DNA of 64,000 bases from assembly GCA_050246475.1 (NCBI GenBank), contig JBFWVZ010000001.1:1-64000 (forward strand). Reading direction: 5' to 3'. Within the stretch, counting starts at the first letter, position 1, and each line of letters opens with the position of its first letter. Of this stretch, positions 9,531 to 17,505 are shown one piece after another. The notes under the pieces were generated by a model. The model was not told the DNA's origin, searched no databases, and was given only the letters and a program-made list of their open reading frames with translations. Origin of the DNA: CADEEL01 sp050246475. GTDB taxonomy: Bacteria > Pseudomonadota > Alphaproteobacteria > Caulobacterales > Aquidulcibacteraceae. The position numbers and the translations under genes are program-made.

Positions 9531-10745
9531 ATGCATTCATACGCGCTCATCGCAACGCTTGTGGGCGCGATTGTGCTGGCGTTCGTGTTCGGCTTGGCGG
9601 CCAAGCGCCTGCGGCTGCCGCCGATTCTTGGGTATCTGCTCGCGGGCGTGGCGATCGGGCCGTTCACGCCGGGCTTCGTCGGGGACGCGACGATTGCGCC
9701 GCAGCTCGCGGAGATCGGCGTCATCCTTTTGATGTTCGGCGTGGGGCTCAAATTCTCCGTGCAGGATTTGTGGGCCGTGCGCGGCGTCGCGATCCCCGGA
9801 GCGCTGGTGCAGATGATCGCGGCGAGCGCGCTTGGCTACGGGCTTGGCGTGTGGCTCGGCTTTTCGCCGGCGGAGAGCCTCATGCTCGGCGTTTCGCTTT
9901 CGGTTGCATCGACCGTGGTGCTCCTGCGGGCGATCGAAGATCGCGGCCTCTTGAAGAGCCAAGAGGGACGCATCTGCGTCGGCTGGCTTGTCGTGGAGGA
10001 TTTGGCGATCGTCTTGGCGATCGTGATCCTGCCCGCCGCCGTGGGCGCGATCCAGGCAGGCGATGCGGCAAACGTGAACTACGCCGCGGTCGCGACGAGC
10101 GTTGGGATCGCGCTTGCGAAGGTGCTGGTGTTCGCCGCGCTCATGCTGGTGATCGGCGCGCGGGTCTTCCCATGGTTCATTCTGCGCGTGGCGCACCTCA
10201 AATCGCGCGAGCTGATGAGCCTTGGCACATTGGCCTTGGCCCTCGGCATCGCGTACGCGGCCTACGCTTGGTTCGAAGCGAGCTTCGCGCTTGGCGCCTT
10301 TCTCGCGGGACTGGCGCTCAACGGCTCGCGCGTCAGCCATCGGATCGCGGAAGATTCGCTGCCGATGCGCGATACGTTCGCGGTGCTCTTCTTCGTCTCC
10401 GTCGGGATGCTTTTCGACTATCGTGTGCTCATCGAGCACCCGCTGCCTGTGCTGGGGGTGGTGGCGATCATCGTGCTCGGCAAGAGCGCGGCGGCGCTGC
10501 TCATCACCACCCTCTTCCGGCTGCCGTGGCGCACTGGATTGCTGATCGCGGCGAGCCTCGCCCAGATCGGGGAGTTCTCCTTCATCCTTGCGGGCATGGG
10601 CCGCACCCTCGGCGTGATGAGCGACACCAGCTACAATTTGATGCTCGCCGGCGCGCTTATCTCGATCGCGGTCAATCCGTTCCTGTTCGCGCTCGCGGCC
10701 GGCCAACGCGCGGCAACGCCGGCTACGCCAGCCCCGCAGACTTGA
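9531..10745 (+). CDS. CPA2-family cation:proton antiporter, membrane domain only
   Basis: A 404-aa polytopic protein closely patterned on the membrane half of YbaL/KefB/RosB antiporters (LRLPPILGYLLAGVAIGPFTPG, ending about 12 membrane helices later). SVASTVVLLRAIEDRG and the LVVEDLAIV segment contain the conserved acidic ion-binding region. YbaL-type proteins usually continue with a TrkA-N (RCK) domain of about 150 residues; that domain is absent and the protein stops with a short basic tail. Its last 23 bases overlap the convergent J-domain gene. It probably exchanges K+ or Na+ for H+ without nucleotide gating. Confidence 0.85.
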   Translation: MHSYALIATLVGAIVLAFVFGLAAKRLRLPPILGYLLAGVAIGPFTPGFVGDATIAPQLAEIGVILLMFGVGLKFSVQDLWAVRGVAIPGALVQMIAASALGYGLGVWLGFSPAESLMLGVSLSVASTVVLLRAIEDRGLLKSQEGRICVGWLVVEDLAIVLAIVILPAAVGAIQAGDAANVNYAAVATSVGIALAKVLVFAALMLVIGARVFPWFILRVAHLKSRELMSLGTLALALGIAYAAYAWFEASFALGAFLAGLALNGSRVSHRIAEDSLPMRDTFAVLFFVSVGMLFDYRVLIEHPLPVLGVVAIIVLGKSAAALLITTLFRLPWRTGLLIAASLAQIGEFSFILAGMGRTLGVMSDTSYNLMLAGALISIAVNPFLFALAAGQRAATPATPAPQT

Positions 10746-11349
10746 GCGTCTGATAGGCGCGGATGACGCGGATGAGCTGAGCTTCGGAGCTGCGGTCCCC
10801 GCCGTTCGAATCCGGATGGTAGCGCTTGACCATCTCGGCATAGCGCGCCCGCACGGCGGCGGGCTCGGCGTCCTCCTCCAGCATCAGCACTTCGAGCGCG
10901 AGCACCTGGAGGCGGGTGAGTTCGCGTCTGCGCGCCGCCGGGCGCTCGCGGACGACATTGTCCTTGCCGAAGAGGCCGAAGTGATCGGCCGCGGCTTTGC
11001 CATCGCGAAAGCGCCGCATGGCGGCCGAGAGGCGATCCGTCTTATCGGCGCGGAACGACCAAGTGGGGCGATGGCCGCCCTCGGCATCCTTGGAGAACGC
11101 CTCGTACTCGGCGTCGCTCATGCCCTCGAAATAGTTCCAACGGCGATTGTAATCGCTCGCATGCTGCTGGCAGAACCACCAATATTGGTTGGCCTGCTCA
11201 CGCGATTTGGGCGCACGGTGTTCGCCCGGCCGCGTGCACCCGATATGATCGCAAGCGCGCGGCTCGGTCTCCACGGACGCGCGGGCGGGATCGGGCTTCT
11301 TCACCCGGATGTCGACGAATTTGGGCCGGTAGTGGAATGCGCTGGCCAT
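10723..11349 (-). CDS. J-domain (DnaJ-like) protein of the cobS/bolA cluster
   Basis: A 208-aa protein with a C-terminal J domain (about residues 140-205) carrying the invariant HPD in VKRYHPDSNGG, which stimulates DnaK-type Hsp70 ATPases. The N-terminal part contains conserved Cys/His (CDHIGCTRPGEHRAP, CQQHASDYNRRWNYFEGM) typical of the alphaproteobacterial J protein next to bolA and cobST. It is divergent from bolA with only 14 bases between start codons, so the two share a control region. It has no G/F or zinc domain, so it is a class III J protein. Confidence 0.9.
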   Translation of the reverse strand: MASAFHYRPKFVDIRVKKPDPARASVETEPRACDHIGCTRPGEHRAPKSREQANQYWWFCQQHASDYNRRWNYFEGMSDAEYEAFSKDAEGGHRPTWSFRADKTDRLSAAMRRFRDGKAAADHFGLFGKDNVVRERPAARRRELTRLQVLALEVLMLEEDAEPAAVRARYAEMVKRYHPDSNGGDRSSEAQLIRVIRAYQTLKSAGLA

Positions 11350-11363
11350 CGGAATTTTAGAGT

Positions 11364-11684
11364 ATGGTCACAGCTATTGAACGGGACAAGGAATTGACAG
11401 ATCGCGAAGAAGGCGCCTCCCGGGCTCAACGCATGAAGGAAGCGCTCATGCTTGCGTTTTCGCCCGCGACGCTCGAGATCGAGGATCAATCGGGCGCGCA
11501 CGCGGGCCATGCGGGCGCGCGGCCCGGCGGCGAAACACATTTTCGCGTGCGCATGATCGCGGAGGCCTTTAGCGCGCTTTCGCGCATTGAACGGCAGCGC
11601 GCGGTGCAGAAGGCGCTTCACGGAGAGTTCGACGCGGGCCTCCATGCGCTCGCGCTCGATCTCAAGGCGCCAAAGGAGAGCTGA
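11364..11684 (+). CDS. BolA family protein
   Basis: A 106-aa BolA/YrbA-fold protein. The core LEIEDQSGAHAGHAGARPGGETHFRVRM contains the conserved histidine used for Fe-S or glutaredoxin contact, and RQRAVQKAL...GLHALAL the C-terminal helix signature. BolA proteins work with monothiol glutaredoxins in iron-sulphur handling or regulation. The 23 residues before RAQRMKEAL are charged and not family-typical, so translation might begin later; the ATG at 11364 is used because no better-spaced start is visible. Its stop overlaps the next start by one base. Confidence 0.88.
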   Translation: MVTAIERDKELTDREEGASRAQRMKEALMLAFSPATLEIEDQSGAHAGHAGARPGGETHFRVRMIAEAFSALSRIERQRAVQKALHGEFDAGLHALALDLKAPKES

Positions 11685-12274
11685 TGCGGACCTTTCTGAT
11701 CTGGACCGGCGGCCTCCTCCTGGGCGTGCTCTTGGGCGCAGGCTCGGCATTGGCGGTGCTTGGGTCGGGCGGCCGGTTCGGCAACGAACAAGTCGGCCAA
11801 TGGACATACAACCGACTCGCCGGATCCAACGCCGCCGACCTCTATACGCGCGCCATCGTGGCGCGGGTGGGATTGCTCGCCCTCTCGCAGCGCGAGACGA
11901 TCTACTTCAACCTCAATCGCGATGAGCTCGGCCATCCGCTTCGCGCGGCCTGCCGCTACAGCCTGACGGGCGGCGCCCTGCCGGCGCGCTGGTGGTCGAT
12001 CACGCTCTACGCTGCGGACCACTACCTCGCGCGCAACAGCGACAACGCGCACTCGATTGACGCATCACGAGTTGGCGCAGGCGGCGACGGCGCGTGGACC
12101 GCCTATGCGGGCCCGACGCGGGATGCGGCGCGCAACTGGATATCCACGCGCGGCGCCGGCGACGGCTTCTCACTGACGCTCCGGCTCTACAATCCCGACG
12201 ATCAAGCGCGCGAGCAGGCCCACGAACTGACGCTGCCGAGCTTGCGCGCGGTGACCTGCGAGGACGGGCAATGA
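11684..12274 (+). CDS. DUF1214 domain protein, membrane anchored
   Basis: A 196-aa protein with an N-terminal hydrophobic anchor (residues 5-28) and a periplasmic DUF1214 domain, recognisable from SQRETIYFNLNRDELG, RWWSITLYAADHYLARN and LTLRLYNPD. DUF1214 and DUF1254 are halves of one exported protein family and are often split into neighbouring genes in alphaproteobacteria, as here. Start overlaps the bolA stop; stop overlaps the DUF1254 start as ATGA, so the three genes form a coupled operon. Molecular function unknown. Confidence 0.82.
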   Translation: MRTFLIWTGGLLLGVLLGAGSALAVLGSGGRFGNEQVGQWTYNRLAGSNAADLYTRAIVARVGLLALSQRETIYFNLNRDELGHPLRAACRYSLTGGALPARWWSITLYAADHYLARNSDNAHSIDASRVGAGGDGAWTAYAGPTRDAARNWISTRGAGDGFSLTLRLYNPDDQAREQAHELTLPSLRAVTCEDGQ

Positions 12275-12792
12275 GACAATGGCTTGGGCCGGCGCTGCTC
12301 GCGCTCGCGGCCGCACTCGGCGCGCACTTCGCGGTGATGGCTTCGGCGCCGAACGTCGTCATGAACACGGCGATGGACCGTTTGAGCGAACGGGGCGCGC
12401 GCGCAAACCAATGGGTGCACGCGCCGCGCGTGAGCGAGGCTTCGCGCACGATCGTGCGCCCTTCGCCCGACCTCGCCTATTCGGTCTGCGTCTATGATGT
12501 CGCAAACGGGCCCGTGCATATCCGCATGGGGCCGGGCGCCGCCTATTGGTCGCTCTCGCTTTATTCCGCCAACAGCGACAATTTTTTCACGCTCAACGAC
12601 CGCGAGGCGGCGGACGGCGCCGACATCGTGATCGTGCGCGCGGGCGCGGCGCATCCGGTTGGGGCCGCGCGCGTCGTTGAATCACCGTCAACGCGCGGCA
12701 TCGCGCTCGAGCGGCGCCTCGCGCCAACGCAGGACGAATTCTTGATTGCGGATGCGGCGCGGCGCGGCGACGTCTGCGAGGCCGTCAGGTGA
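12271..12792 (+). CDS. DUF1254 domain protein, exported
   Basis: A 173-aa protein with an N-terminal signal or anchor (LGPALLALAAALGAHFAVMA) and the DUF1254 core RPSPDLAYSVCVYDVANGPV followed by AYWSLSLYSANSDNFFTLND. It is the partner half of the preceding DUF1214 protein, joined to it by a 4-base ATGA overlap. The last eight bases overlap the end of the convergent mmcB gene. Function unknown; probably both halves form one periplasmic complex. Confidence 0.82.
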   Translation: MRQWLGPALLALAAALGAHFAVMASAPNVVMNTAMDRLSERGARANQWVHAPRVSEASRTIVRPSPDLAYSVCVYDVANGPVHIRMGPGAAYWSLSLYSANSDNFFTLNDREAADGADIVIVRAGAAHPVGAARVVESPSTRGIALERRLAPTQDEFLIADAARRGDVCEAVR

Positions 12793-13216
12793 ACGAGGCG
12801 AGGCGGGCGGCCGCCAAGCGCGCGAGGGCGAGCGTCATCATTTTGCGGCGCGCCGGCGCGAGCGGCGACGGCGCCGGCATGCGCAGGATCGCGCCGCCAA
12901 AACCGTCGGCCACGATCAGCCCGGCATGCTCCGGAACGAGCGCCTGAGGAAAAGCCTCGGTCACCGCGAAGAAAAAGAGATCGCAATAATCGAGATAGTC
13001 CGGCCATTTCTGATCGACGGCATAGTCTGCGATGCAGGATTTGGTCTCGACGATCCAAATCTCACCCTTGGGAGAGAGCCCGCAAAGATCGGCGCGCCGG
13101 CCGTTCGCCAACGGCATTTCGAGCACGGGCGCGACGTTGTGATCCAGCAAGAGCCGCGTGACGCCGCGGGCGAGAAGCGCGGTCACATCGGGGCGGGAGA
13201 ACGCCGGCTCGGACAT
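12785..13216 (-). CDS. mmcB: MmcB family DNA repair protein
   Basis: A 143-aa protein with the MmcB pattern: ALLARGVTRLLLDHNVAPVLEMPLANGRRADL, then EIWIVETKSCIADYAVDQKWPDYLDYCD, a PD-(D/E)xK-like nuclease core in which ExK lies in IVETKS. MmcB was described in Caulobacter as a mitomycin C resistance / repair factor under SOS control. I looked for an alphaproteobacterial LexA box (GTTC-N7-GTTC) in the 95 bases upstream and did not find one. The ATG at 13216 gives the family N-terminus. Confidence 0.88.
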   Translation of the reverse strand: MSEPAFSRPDVTALLARGVTRLLLDHNVAPVLEMPLANGRRADLCGLSPKGEIWIVETKSCIADYAVDQKWPDYLDYCDLFFFAVTEAFPQALVPEHAGLIVADGFGGAILRMPAPSPLAPARRKMMTLALARLAAARLASFT

Positions 13217-13312
13217 CGAACAAACATCCCATGAGCCCTTGAGCGCAGCAAGCGCTGGAACCCACGCGGCAGCGCGCGCGTTTCCAGCCGAGGCGATTTC
13301 AAGGAGTTTTTC

Positions 13313-14038
13313 ATGATGCGCGCATTGATGGCGGCGGCGGCGTGCGCCGCTTTGGCGGCGTGCGGGTTCGGCGCGTCCTATCCGACATTCGGCGACACCG
13401 CCTATCGGATCGAAGGCATGGCGGCCAATCCAGACGGCGGCGCCGCGGTGCGCACGATTATTTATCGCGATGGGCCGCAGATGCGGGTCGAGACGACCCT
13501 GCCCGCGCGCGGGCAAGTGGCGATCGTGTTCGATCAGGCGACCGACGCCGCCTACGTTCTCGACAACACGACGCGCACGGCGGTGCTGGTGCCCAATGCG
13601 GAAGTGCCCGAGCCGATGGAGGCGCCGTGGGCCGCGCTGGGCAGCGAGAATGCGCAGCGCACGGGCTCGTGCAATGTCGCGGGCGAAGCGGGCGATGAGT
13701 GGCGCGCGCGCTCGGAAGATGGGCAGGCCGAAAGCCGGCTTGCGTGCATCACGCGCGACGGGGTCGTTCTTCGCGTGCGCGAGAACGAGCGCGTGCTCTT
13801 CGAAGCGACCAATCTTGCGCGCGGCGAGCAGCAAGCCGCCCTCTTCGGCGTGCCGGCCGGCTATCAGATCGTCGATCCGATGGCGGCGCTCGCGCAGGTT
13901 GGCGAAACGATGGAGCAATTGGACAGCGTCGAAGCCGAAGGCGCGACTCCGCCCCCGGCGCGGACAAATCCGCCGCAACGGACGACGACGACCACAACAA
14001 CGCAACAGCCCGCGCCCGCGCGCACGCCGCCCGGTTGA
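13313..14038 (+). CDS. Predicted lipoprotein, DUF4412-like
   Basis: A 241-aa protein with a lipoprotein signal (AALAAC-G, Cys about residue 17) and an all-beta central region with the pattern of exported proteins that measure a bound ion or metal (YRDGPQMRVETTLPARGQVAIVFDQ..., DUF4412-like). The C-terminal 40 residues are a Pro/Thr-rich unstructured tail with a run of threonines. A good AAGGAG ribosome site precedes the ATG. Transcription probably ends at the hairpin 14059-14085. Function unknown. Confidence 0.65.
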   Translation: MMRALMAAAACAALAACGFGASYPTFGDTAYRIEGMAANPDGGAAVRTIIYRDGPQMRVETTLPARGQVAIVFDQATDAAYVLDNTTRTAVLVPNAEVPEPMEAPWAALGSENAQRTGSCNVAGEAGDEWRARSEDGQAESRLACITRDGVVLRVRENERVLFEATNLARGEQQAALFGVPAGYQIVDPMAALAQVGETMEQLDSVEAEGATPPPARTNPPQRTTTTTTTQQPAPARTPPG

Positions 14039-14058
14039 TCACAACACCAGAAAAGCAA

Positions 14059-14085
14059 AACGCCCCGCCAGGCCGGCGGGGCGTT
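14059..14085. terminator. Bidirectional intrinsic terminator
   Basis: AACGCCCCGCC / GGCGGGGCGTT form a perfect 11-bp stem with a 5-base loop; A-rich sequence lies on the left and TTTCACTTTT on the right, so it can terminate both the lipoprotein gene and the convergent ferritin-like gene. Confidence 0.85.
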
Positions 14086-14109
14086 TCACTTTTCTCCGTG
14101 TTCAGACGA

Positions 14110-15273
14110 TTATTCCGCAGCGATCGCAGCGGCCTTGACCGTGTTCAGCGCGTTCGTGTCCACGCCGAAATTGATCGTCTGCAGATATTTGATGCCGTCT
14201 TCGGCGATGGCGTCGCCGACCATCTCGTCGCCTTCGTTCTTGAACTCGTCGAAGTTGACGTACATCGCATAGAAGGGTGCGGTGCGGGCGGTGATGATGC
14301 CGGCGTTGTAGAGCGTCTTCACGAGCACGCGGAAGATGTTGGTGGATTCCTTCATCTGCTCGCGGCGGGCTTCATCGGTCGCGACCTTCTGGAAATCGGC
14401 CATGACGAGTTCCGGATCGAGGCCGAAGCGCTGGTAGATGTCCTTCATCTGGTGGGGCGCCACGAGATTGAAGAGCAGCGTCTGGAAGCAGTGCGCGGCC
14501 CAATCCTCGACGATGTTGTGTTCTTCTTCCGACAGCTTCGGGATGGTGCGGTCAGCCCAGATCTTCCCGAACTTGTGGTGGAAGGCTTCGTCCGTCATCA
14601 CGAGTTGCGTGAGCTTGCGTGCAAGCGGATCGTTCCAGCGCTGGTGGATGGTCGCGAAGGCGCCCATGGCGAGGCCCTCGACCAGCATCTGCATGCCGAT
14701 GATCTTTTTGTAGACCTCGGGCGCGTGCACGATCTCCTGCAGGAGCGTCGCGAGCGTTTGGCCGCACGGCAGGGGGCTGCCCCAGCGGGCCTTGATGTAT
14801 TTGGCGAACGCCGTGACGTGACGGCCTTCCTCGCGCGTTTGGTTGGCGGCGTATTCCTGGGCGCCTGGATCGCGCAGCACGTGGCAGAGCGAGGCGGAGA
14901 GATTCAACGCGCCCTGCTCTCCATGCAGGATCGCGCTCATCGACCAGCGGGCGATCTCGTTCTTGAAGCGGGTGCGCAGCTCGGGGTGCTTTTCGAAGTG
15001 CGCGGTGACGTAGTCCGTGAGGAGCGCAGGGACCATCTCGTCCGGCTGCAGATCCTGCGTATCGAGATCCCAAGGCTCGGCTTCGAAATCGATGTATTTC
15101 TTGTCGAGCGGATCCCAGAAGTGATCGTGCGTGGCGGAGATGATTTTATCGAACGCGCTCGAGCGGTTGAGGTGGCGATCGATATCGAGCATGGCGCCGA
15201 AATCGGTCGGCGCGACGGCGTCATAGACCTCGTCCTTGGTGATCTGCCTGATCCCAGGCGCGCCGTCAGCCAT
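14110..15273 (-). CDS. Ferritin-like carboxylate diiron protein
   Basis: A 387-aa mostly helical protein. Four helices supply a plausible diiron site: HGEQGALN, TREEGRHVTAF (ExxH), MLVEGLAM and MTDEAFHHKFG (ExxH), the E / ExxH / E / ExxH arrangement of ferritin-like oxygenases and AurF-like N-oxygenases. No secretion signal, so cytoplasmic. Substrate unknown; oxygenase or desaturase-type activity is an inference. The promoter (15312-15340) is preceded by a perfect inverted repeat (15347-15360), pointing to control by a TetR-type or similar dimeric regulator. Single-gene unit. Confidence 0.75.
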   Translation of the reverse strand: MADGAPGIRQITKDEVYDAVAPTDFGAMLDIDRHLNRSSAFDKIISATHDHFWDPLDKKYIDFEAEPWDLDTQDLQPDEMVPALLTDYVTAHFEKHPELRTRFKNEIARWSMSAILHGEQGALNLSASLCHVLRDPGAQEYAANQTREEGRHVTAFAKYIKARWGSPLPCGQTLATLLQEIVHAPEVYKKIIGMQMLVEGLAMGAFATIHQRWNDPLARKLTQLVMTDEAFHHKFGKIWADRTIPKLSEEEHNIVEDWAAHCFQTLLFNLVAPHQMKDIYQRFGLDPELVMADFQKVATDEARREQMKESTNIFRVLVKTLYNAGIITARTAPFYAMYVNFDEFKNEGDEMVGDAIAEDGIKYLQTINFGVDTNALNTVKAAAIAAE

Positions 15274-15311
15274 CGCTCGTCTCCCTGTTCTGAAGATTAT
15301 CTCAAGCCTTC

Positions 15312-15340
15312 ACCCTACAGGCGAAGGGCGCCTTGATCAA
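15312..15340 (-). promoter_or_regulatory. Promoter of the ferritin-like gene
   Basis: On the minus strand TTGATC (15340-15335), exactly 17 bases, then TAGGGT (15317-15312), 39 bases before the start codon. A good match to a housekeeping promoter by spacing and hexamers. Confidence 0.55.
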
Positions 15341-15346
15341 GAAAAA

Positions 15347-15360
15347 TGACGCTGGCGTCA
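15347..15360. promoter_or_regulatory. Inverted-repeat operator upstream of the ferritin-like gene
   Basis: TGACGC-TG-GCGTCA, 6-bp perfect arms, six bases upstream of the -35 element. Its size and symmetry are typical of a site for a TetR- or GntR-like dimer. A degenerate copy (TGAC-N6-GTCA, 32421-32434) lies upstream of the P450 gene. Confidence 0.45.
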
Positions 15361-15385
15361 CTGTTATGGCCGCCTGGCGGCCTGG

Positions 15386-15796
15386 TCATTCCCGCGTGGC
15401 GGTGAAGTCCGTGTACGTTTGAGCCTCAGGCATAGCGCCCGTGGTGACCCGGGAGCGGCGGCCAGTCATGATCGCGGGCGCGCCAGCGACCGTTCCGGCG
15501 AAGTAATACGCCATGCGCGGCCGATCGGCGCAAAAGACGCTGAAGCGATGCCGGACCGTGCCGCTCGAACGCTCGGCCCAGTACTGGCCGAGGCAAGGCG
15601 CAGCGCCCAACGTGCCGGTGAGGCGGCCGCTTGCGCCCGTCTGCAAGGTGAGGACGCCGACTACGTTAGGGTCATCGATGCGCCAGGCGCCGTTCATGAT
15701 CTGGTGGAACGGGAGGATTCCCTGCGTGAAGGTCTGCGCCACTGCAGCGCCGGCGAGCGTGAGAGCGAACAAGAGGGACAAGGCGAAGAAGCGCAT
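15386..15796 (-). CDS. Small secreted hypothetical protein
   Basis: A 136-aa protein with a clear signal peptide (ALSLLFALTLAGAAVAQ). The mature part of about 115 residues is beta-rich with two cysteines (PCLGQYW, VFCADRP) that may form a disulphide; GVLTLQTGASGRLTGTLG suggests a small barrel or lipocalin-like fold. No family recognised. Confidence 0.6.
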   Translation of the reverse strand: MRFFALSLLFALTLAGAAVAQTFTQGILPFHQIMNGAWRIDDPNVVGVLTLQTGASGRLTGTLGAAPCLGQYWAERSSGTVRHRFSVFCADRPRMAYYFAGTVAGAPAIMTGRRSRVTTGAMPEAQTYTDFTATRE

Positions 15797-15887
15797 GGAA
15801 GGCTCCCATGGAAAGCGCGCTCAGACTAAAGCACGAAGCGGGCGCGACGCGCATCGCCGGGCTCGTGATTCTTGCTAGGTAGGGCGG

Positions 15888-16295
15888 ATGCAGGACGACT
15901 TGCACGCGCCATCCCTCGACGATTTCGAGCACGCCGCGCGGGCGGCGTGGGCTGGCCTGCCGGCCGGCTTCCGGGCGCTCGCGGGGGACGTCGTCTTCCG
16001 GATCGAGGACTTTGCCGAGGAGGAAATCCTCGCCGACATGGAGATCGAAGATCCGTTCGAGCTGACCGGGCTCTACAGCGGCGTCGATCTCACCCGGCAA
16101 TCGGTTTCAGACCCGACGCCCGCGATCCCCATGGTTTTCCTCTATCGCCGGGCGATCCTCGAAGAATGGATCGAGCGCGGCGACGTGGGTCTGCGCGAAC
16201 TGATCGCGCATGTGCTCGTCCATGAGGTTGGGCACCATTTCGGACTGAGCGACGAAGAAATGGACCGGCTGCTCGACGCGGCGGACGAGACCTAA
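15888..16295 (+). CDS. Zincin-like metallopeptidase family protein (DUF1025 type)
   Basis: A 135-aa cytoplasmic protein. HVLVHEVGHHFGLSDEEMD near residue 110 is a complete HExxHxxGxxD zincin motif, and the DFEHAARAAWAGLPAGFRAL start and IEDPFELTGLYSGVDLTRQS centre match the short minigluzincin family common in alphaproteobacteria and actinobacteria. Substrate unknown. The 3' end overlaps the convergent small gene by four bases (CTAA carries both stops). Confidence 0.85.
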   Translation: MQDDLHAPSLDDFEHAARAAWAGLPAGFRALAGDVVFRIEDFAEEEILADMEIEDPFELTGLYSGVDLTRQSVSDPTPAIPMVFLYRRAILEEWIERGDVGLRELIAHVLVHEVGHHFGLSDEEMDRLLDAADET

Positions 16296-16624
16296 GGAAC
16301 GTTCCGCGTGGCCGGCAAAGCCTCGCGGTCGGCCATGCCGAGCGTGCGGCGGCAGAGTTCTTCGGGAGACTCCGCCTGATAACGCGTGGGATCCTGATCG
16401 CCGATGTTTTGTGCGTGGTTCACGCACCGATCCCAGGCGCGGATGTCCTCCATGCGCTGGGCGCTGGTGCGCGGGTCGCCAGGAGGCGCCGGCACCGGAC
16501 GCTCGATCTGGCCGCGGACGACGACCCCGTCGTCGGCGGGCGGAGGCGAGGCCTTCTCTTCCTGAGCGTACGCAACGGAAGCGACCAAAGCGGCCGCCAT
16601 CAGACCCAAAACCAGCTTCCGCAT
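16292..16624 (-). CDS. Small secreted hypothetical protein
   Basis: A 110-aa protein with a signal peptide (LVLGLMAAALVASVAYAQ) and a short acidic, proline-rich mature part with two cysteines (DRCVNHAQN, EELCRRTLG). The ATG at 16624 gives the signal peptide directly; longer readings add an arginine-rich non-signal leader. No family recognised. Confidence 0.55.
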   Translation of the reverse strand: MRKLVLGLMAAALVASVAYAQEEKASPPPADDGVVVRGQIERPVPAPPGDPRTSAQRMEDIRAWDRCVNHAQNIGDQDPTRYQAESPEELCRRTLGMADREALPATRNVP

Positions 16625-16974
16625 CGCCACGCTCCTCACCTCGTCCCTTCCCCAATAGTGGCCCAATAGTGGGCTTTGCTTGGGGCGCTTTGAAGGCCCT
16701 TCGCTTCGAGAACGAAGCAGGGGCCTGCGCCGTTCCTGGGGCGGCATTGCCGTTTTGTACATATTGCGCCTTGCCAAGCGCCTGGCGCGCGCCAGCTTTC
16801 GCCCGGCGCTTGACAGCAACCGGCAAGATTCGGGGCGTTTTATTGCGGCTATTTAAGACGAGAGCCGCATTTGACCGTGTTCGGACGACTTGAAATGTGC
16901 TTTCGAGCGAGGGCTTGAATTGTCCACACGGGCCGGCCGCGGACGCGGGCGGGCTTCCTAAAAAGGGTGACAGA
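16625..16974. other. Intergenic segment with a short direct repeat and possible promoter
   Basis: 350 bases without a convincing gene. Near the left end CCAATAGTGG occurs twice in tandem (about 16650-16670). TTGACA (16810-16815) and TTGACC (16871-16876) are candidate -35 elements reading towards the lipoprotein gene, but neither has a good -10 at 17 bases. GGCCGGCC near 16931 is palindromic. Nothing else seen. Confidence 0.4.
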
Positions 16975-17499
16975 ATGCGCTTGGGCCTCATCAAAATCAT
17001 CGCGGCGGCGGGCTTTGCCGTCGCGCTCAGTTCGTGCGCGAACATGACGGGCGACCAAACGGTCGCGGAATATTGCGCCGAAGAAGGACACGCCAACCAC
17101 GACATGTGCGAAAACTACGCCCACACGGAAGGCGTACGCACCTCGCTCGGCGACCGCATCGCCGATCTCTTCGGACGCACCGAACGCGCGCAAGCGACGG
17201 CCGATGAGGCGATGGCGCGCCAGCTCACCTGCTCCACGCACACGCTGCGCAACCGCCAAACCGGCTCTTGCTCCGAACCGGGCGCGACGCTGACGAGCTG
17301 CGTGCAGACACGTTACACGACGCGCGCGGGCGGACTTTCGATCCTGCGCGCGATCAACGACACCGAATGCCGCTTCAACACCCGCGTTCTGGAAATGCAG
17401 GTGCGGTGCTGCACGGTCGGGACTGAATCCGCGGATGCGACGACCGTCGATCAGCCGGCACCGGCGCCGCAACAATCGACGCCGGAACGCGTTTCGTAA
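16975..17499 (+). CDS. Predicted lipoprotein, cysteine-rich
   Basis: A 174-aa protein with a lipoprotein signal (FAVALSSC-A, Cys about residue 22). The mature part has around nine cysteines (for example EYCAEEGHANHDMCENY and VRCCTVG), suggesting disulphides in the periplasm. ATG at 16975 follows an AAAAGGGTGACAG ribosome-site region. Terminated by the hairpin 17524-17560 inside the end of thpR. No family recognised. Confidence 0.6.
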   Translation: MRLGLIKIIAAAGFAVALSSCANMTGDQTVAEYCAEEGHANHDMCENYAHTEGVRTSLGDRIADLFGRTERAQATADEAMARQLTCSTHTLRNRQTGSCSEPGATLTSCVQTRYTTRAGGLSILRAINDTECRFNTRVLEMQVRCCTVGTESADATTVDQPAPAPQQSTPERVS

Positions 17500-17505
17500 T
17501 CACTC

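Noticed and set aside
12785..13310. SOS (LexA) box upstream of mmcB
   Set aside because: Two GTTC words occur but with the wrong spacing; no GTTC-N7-GTTC.
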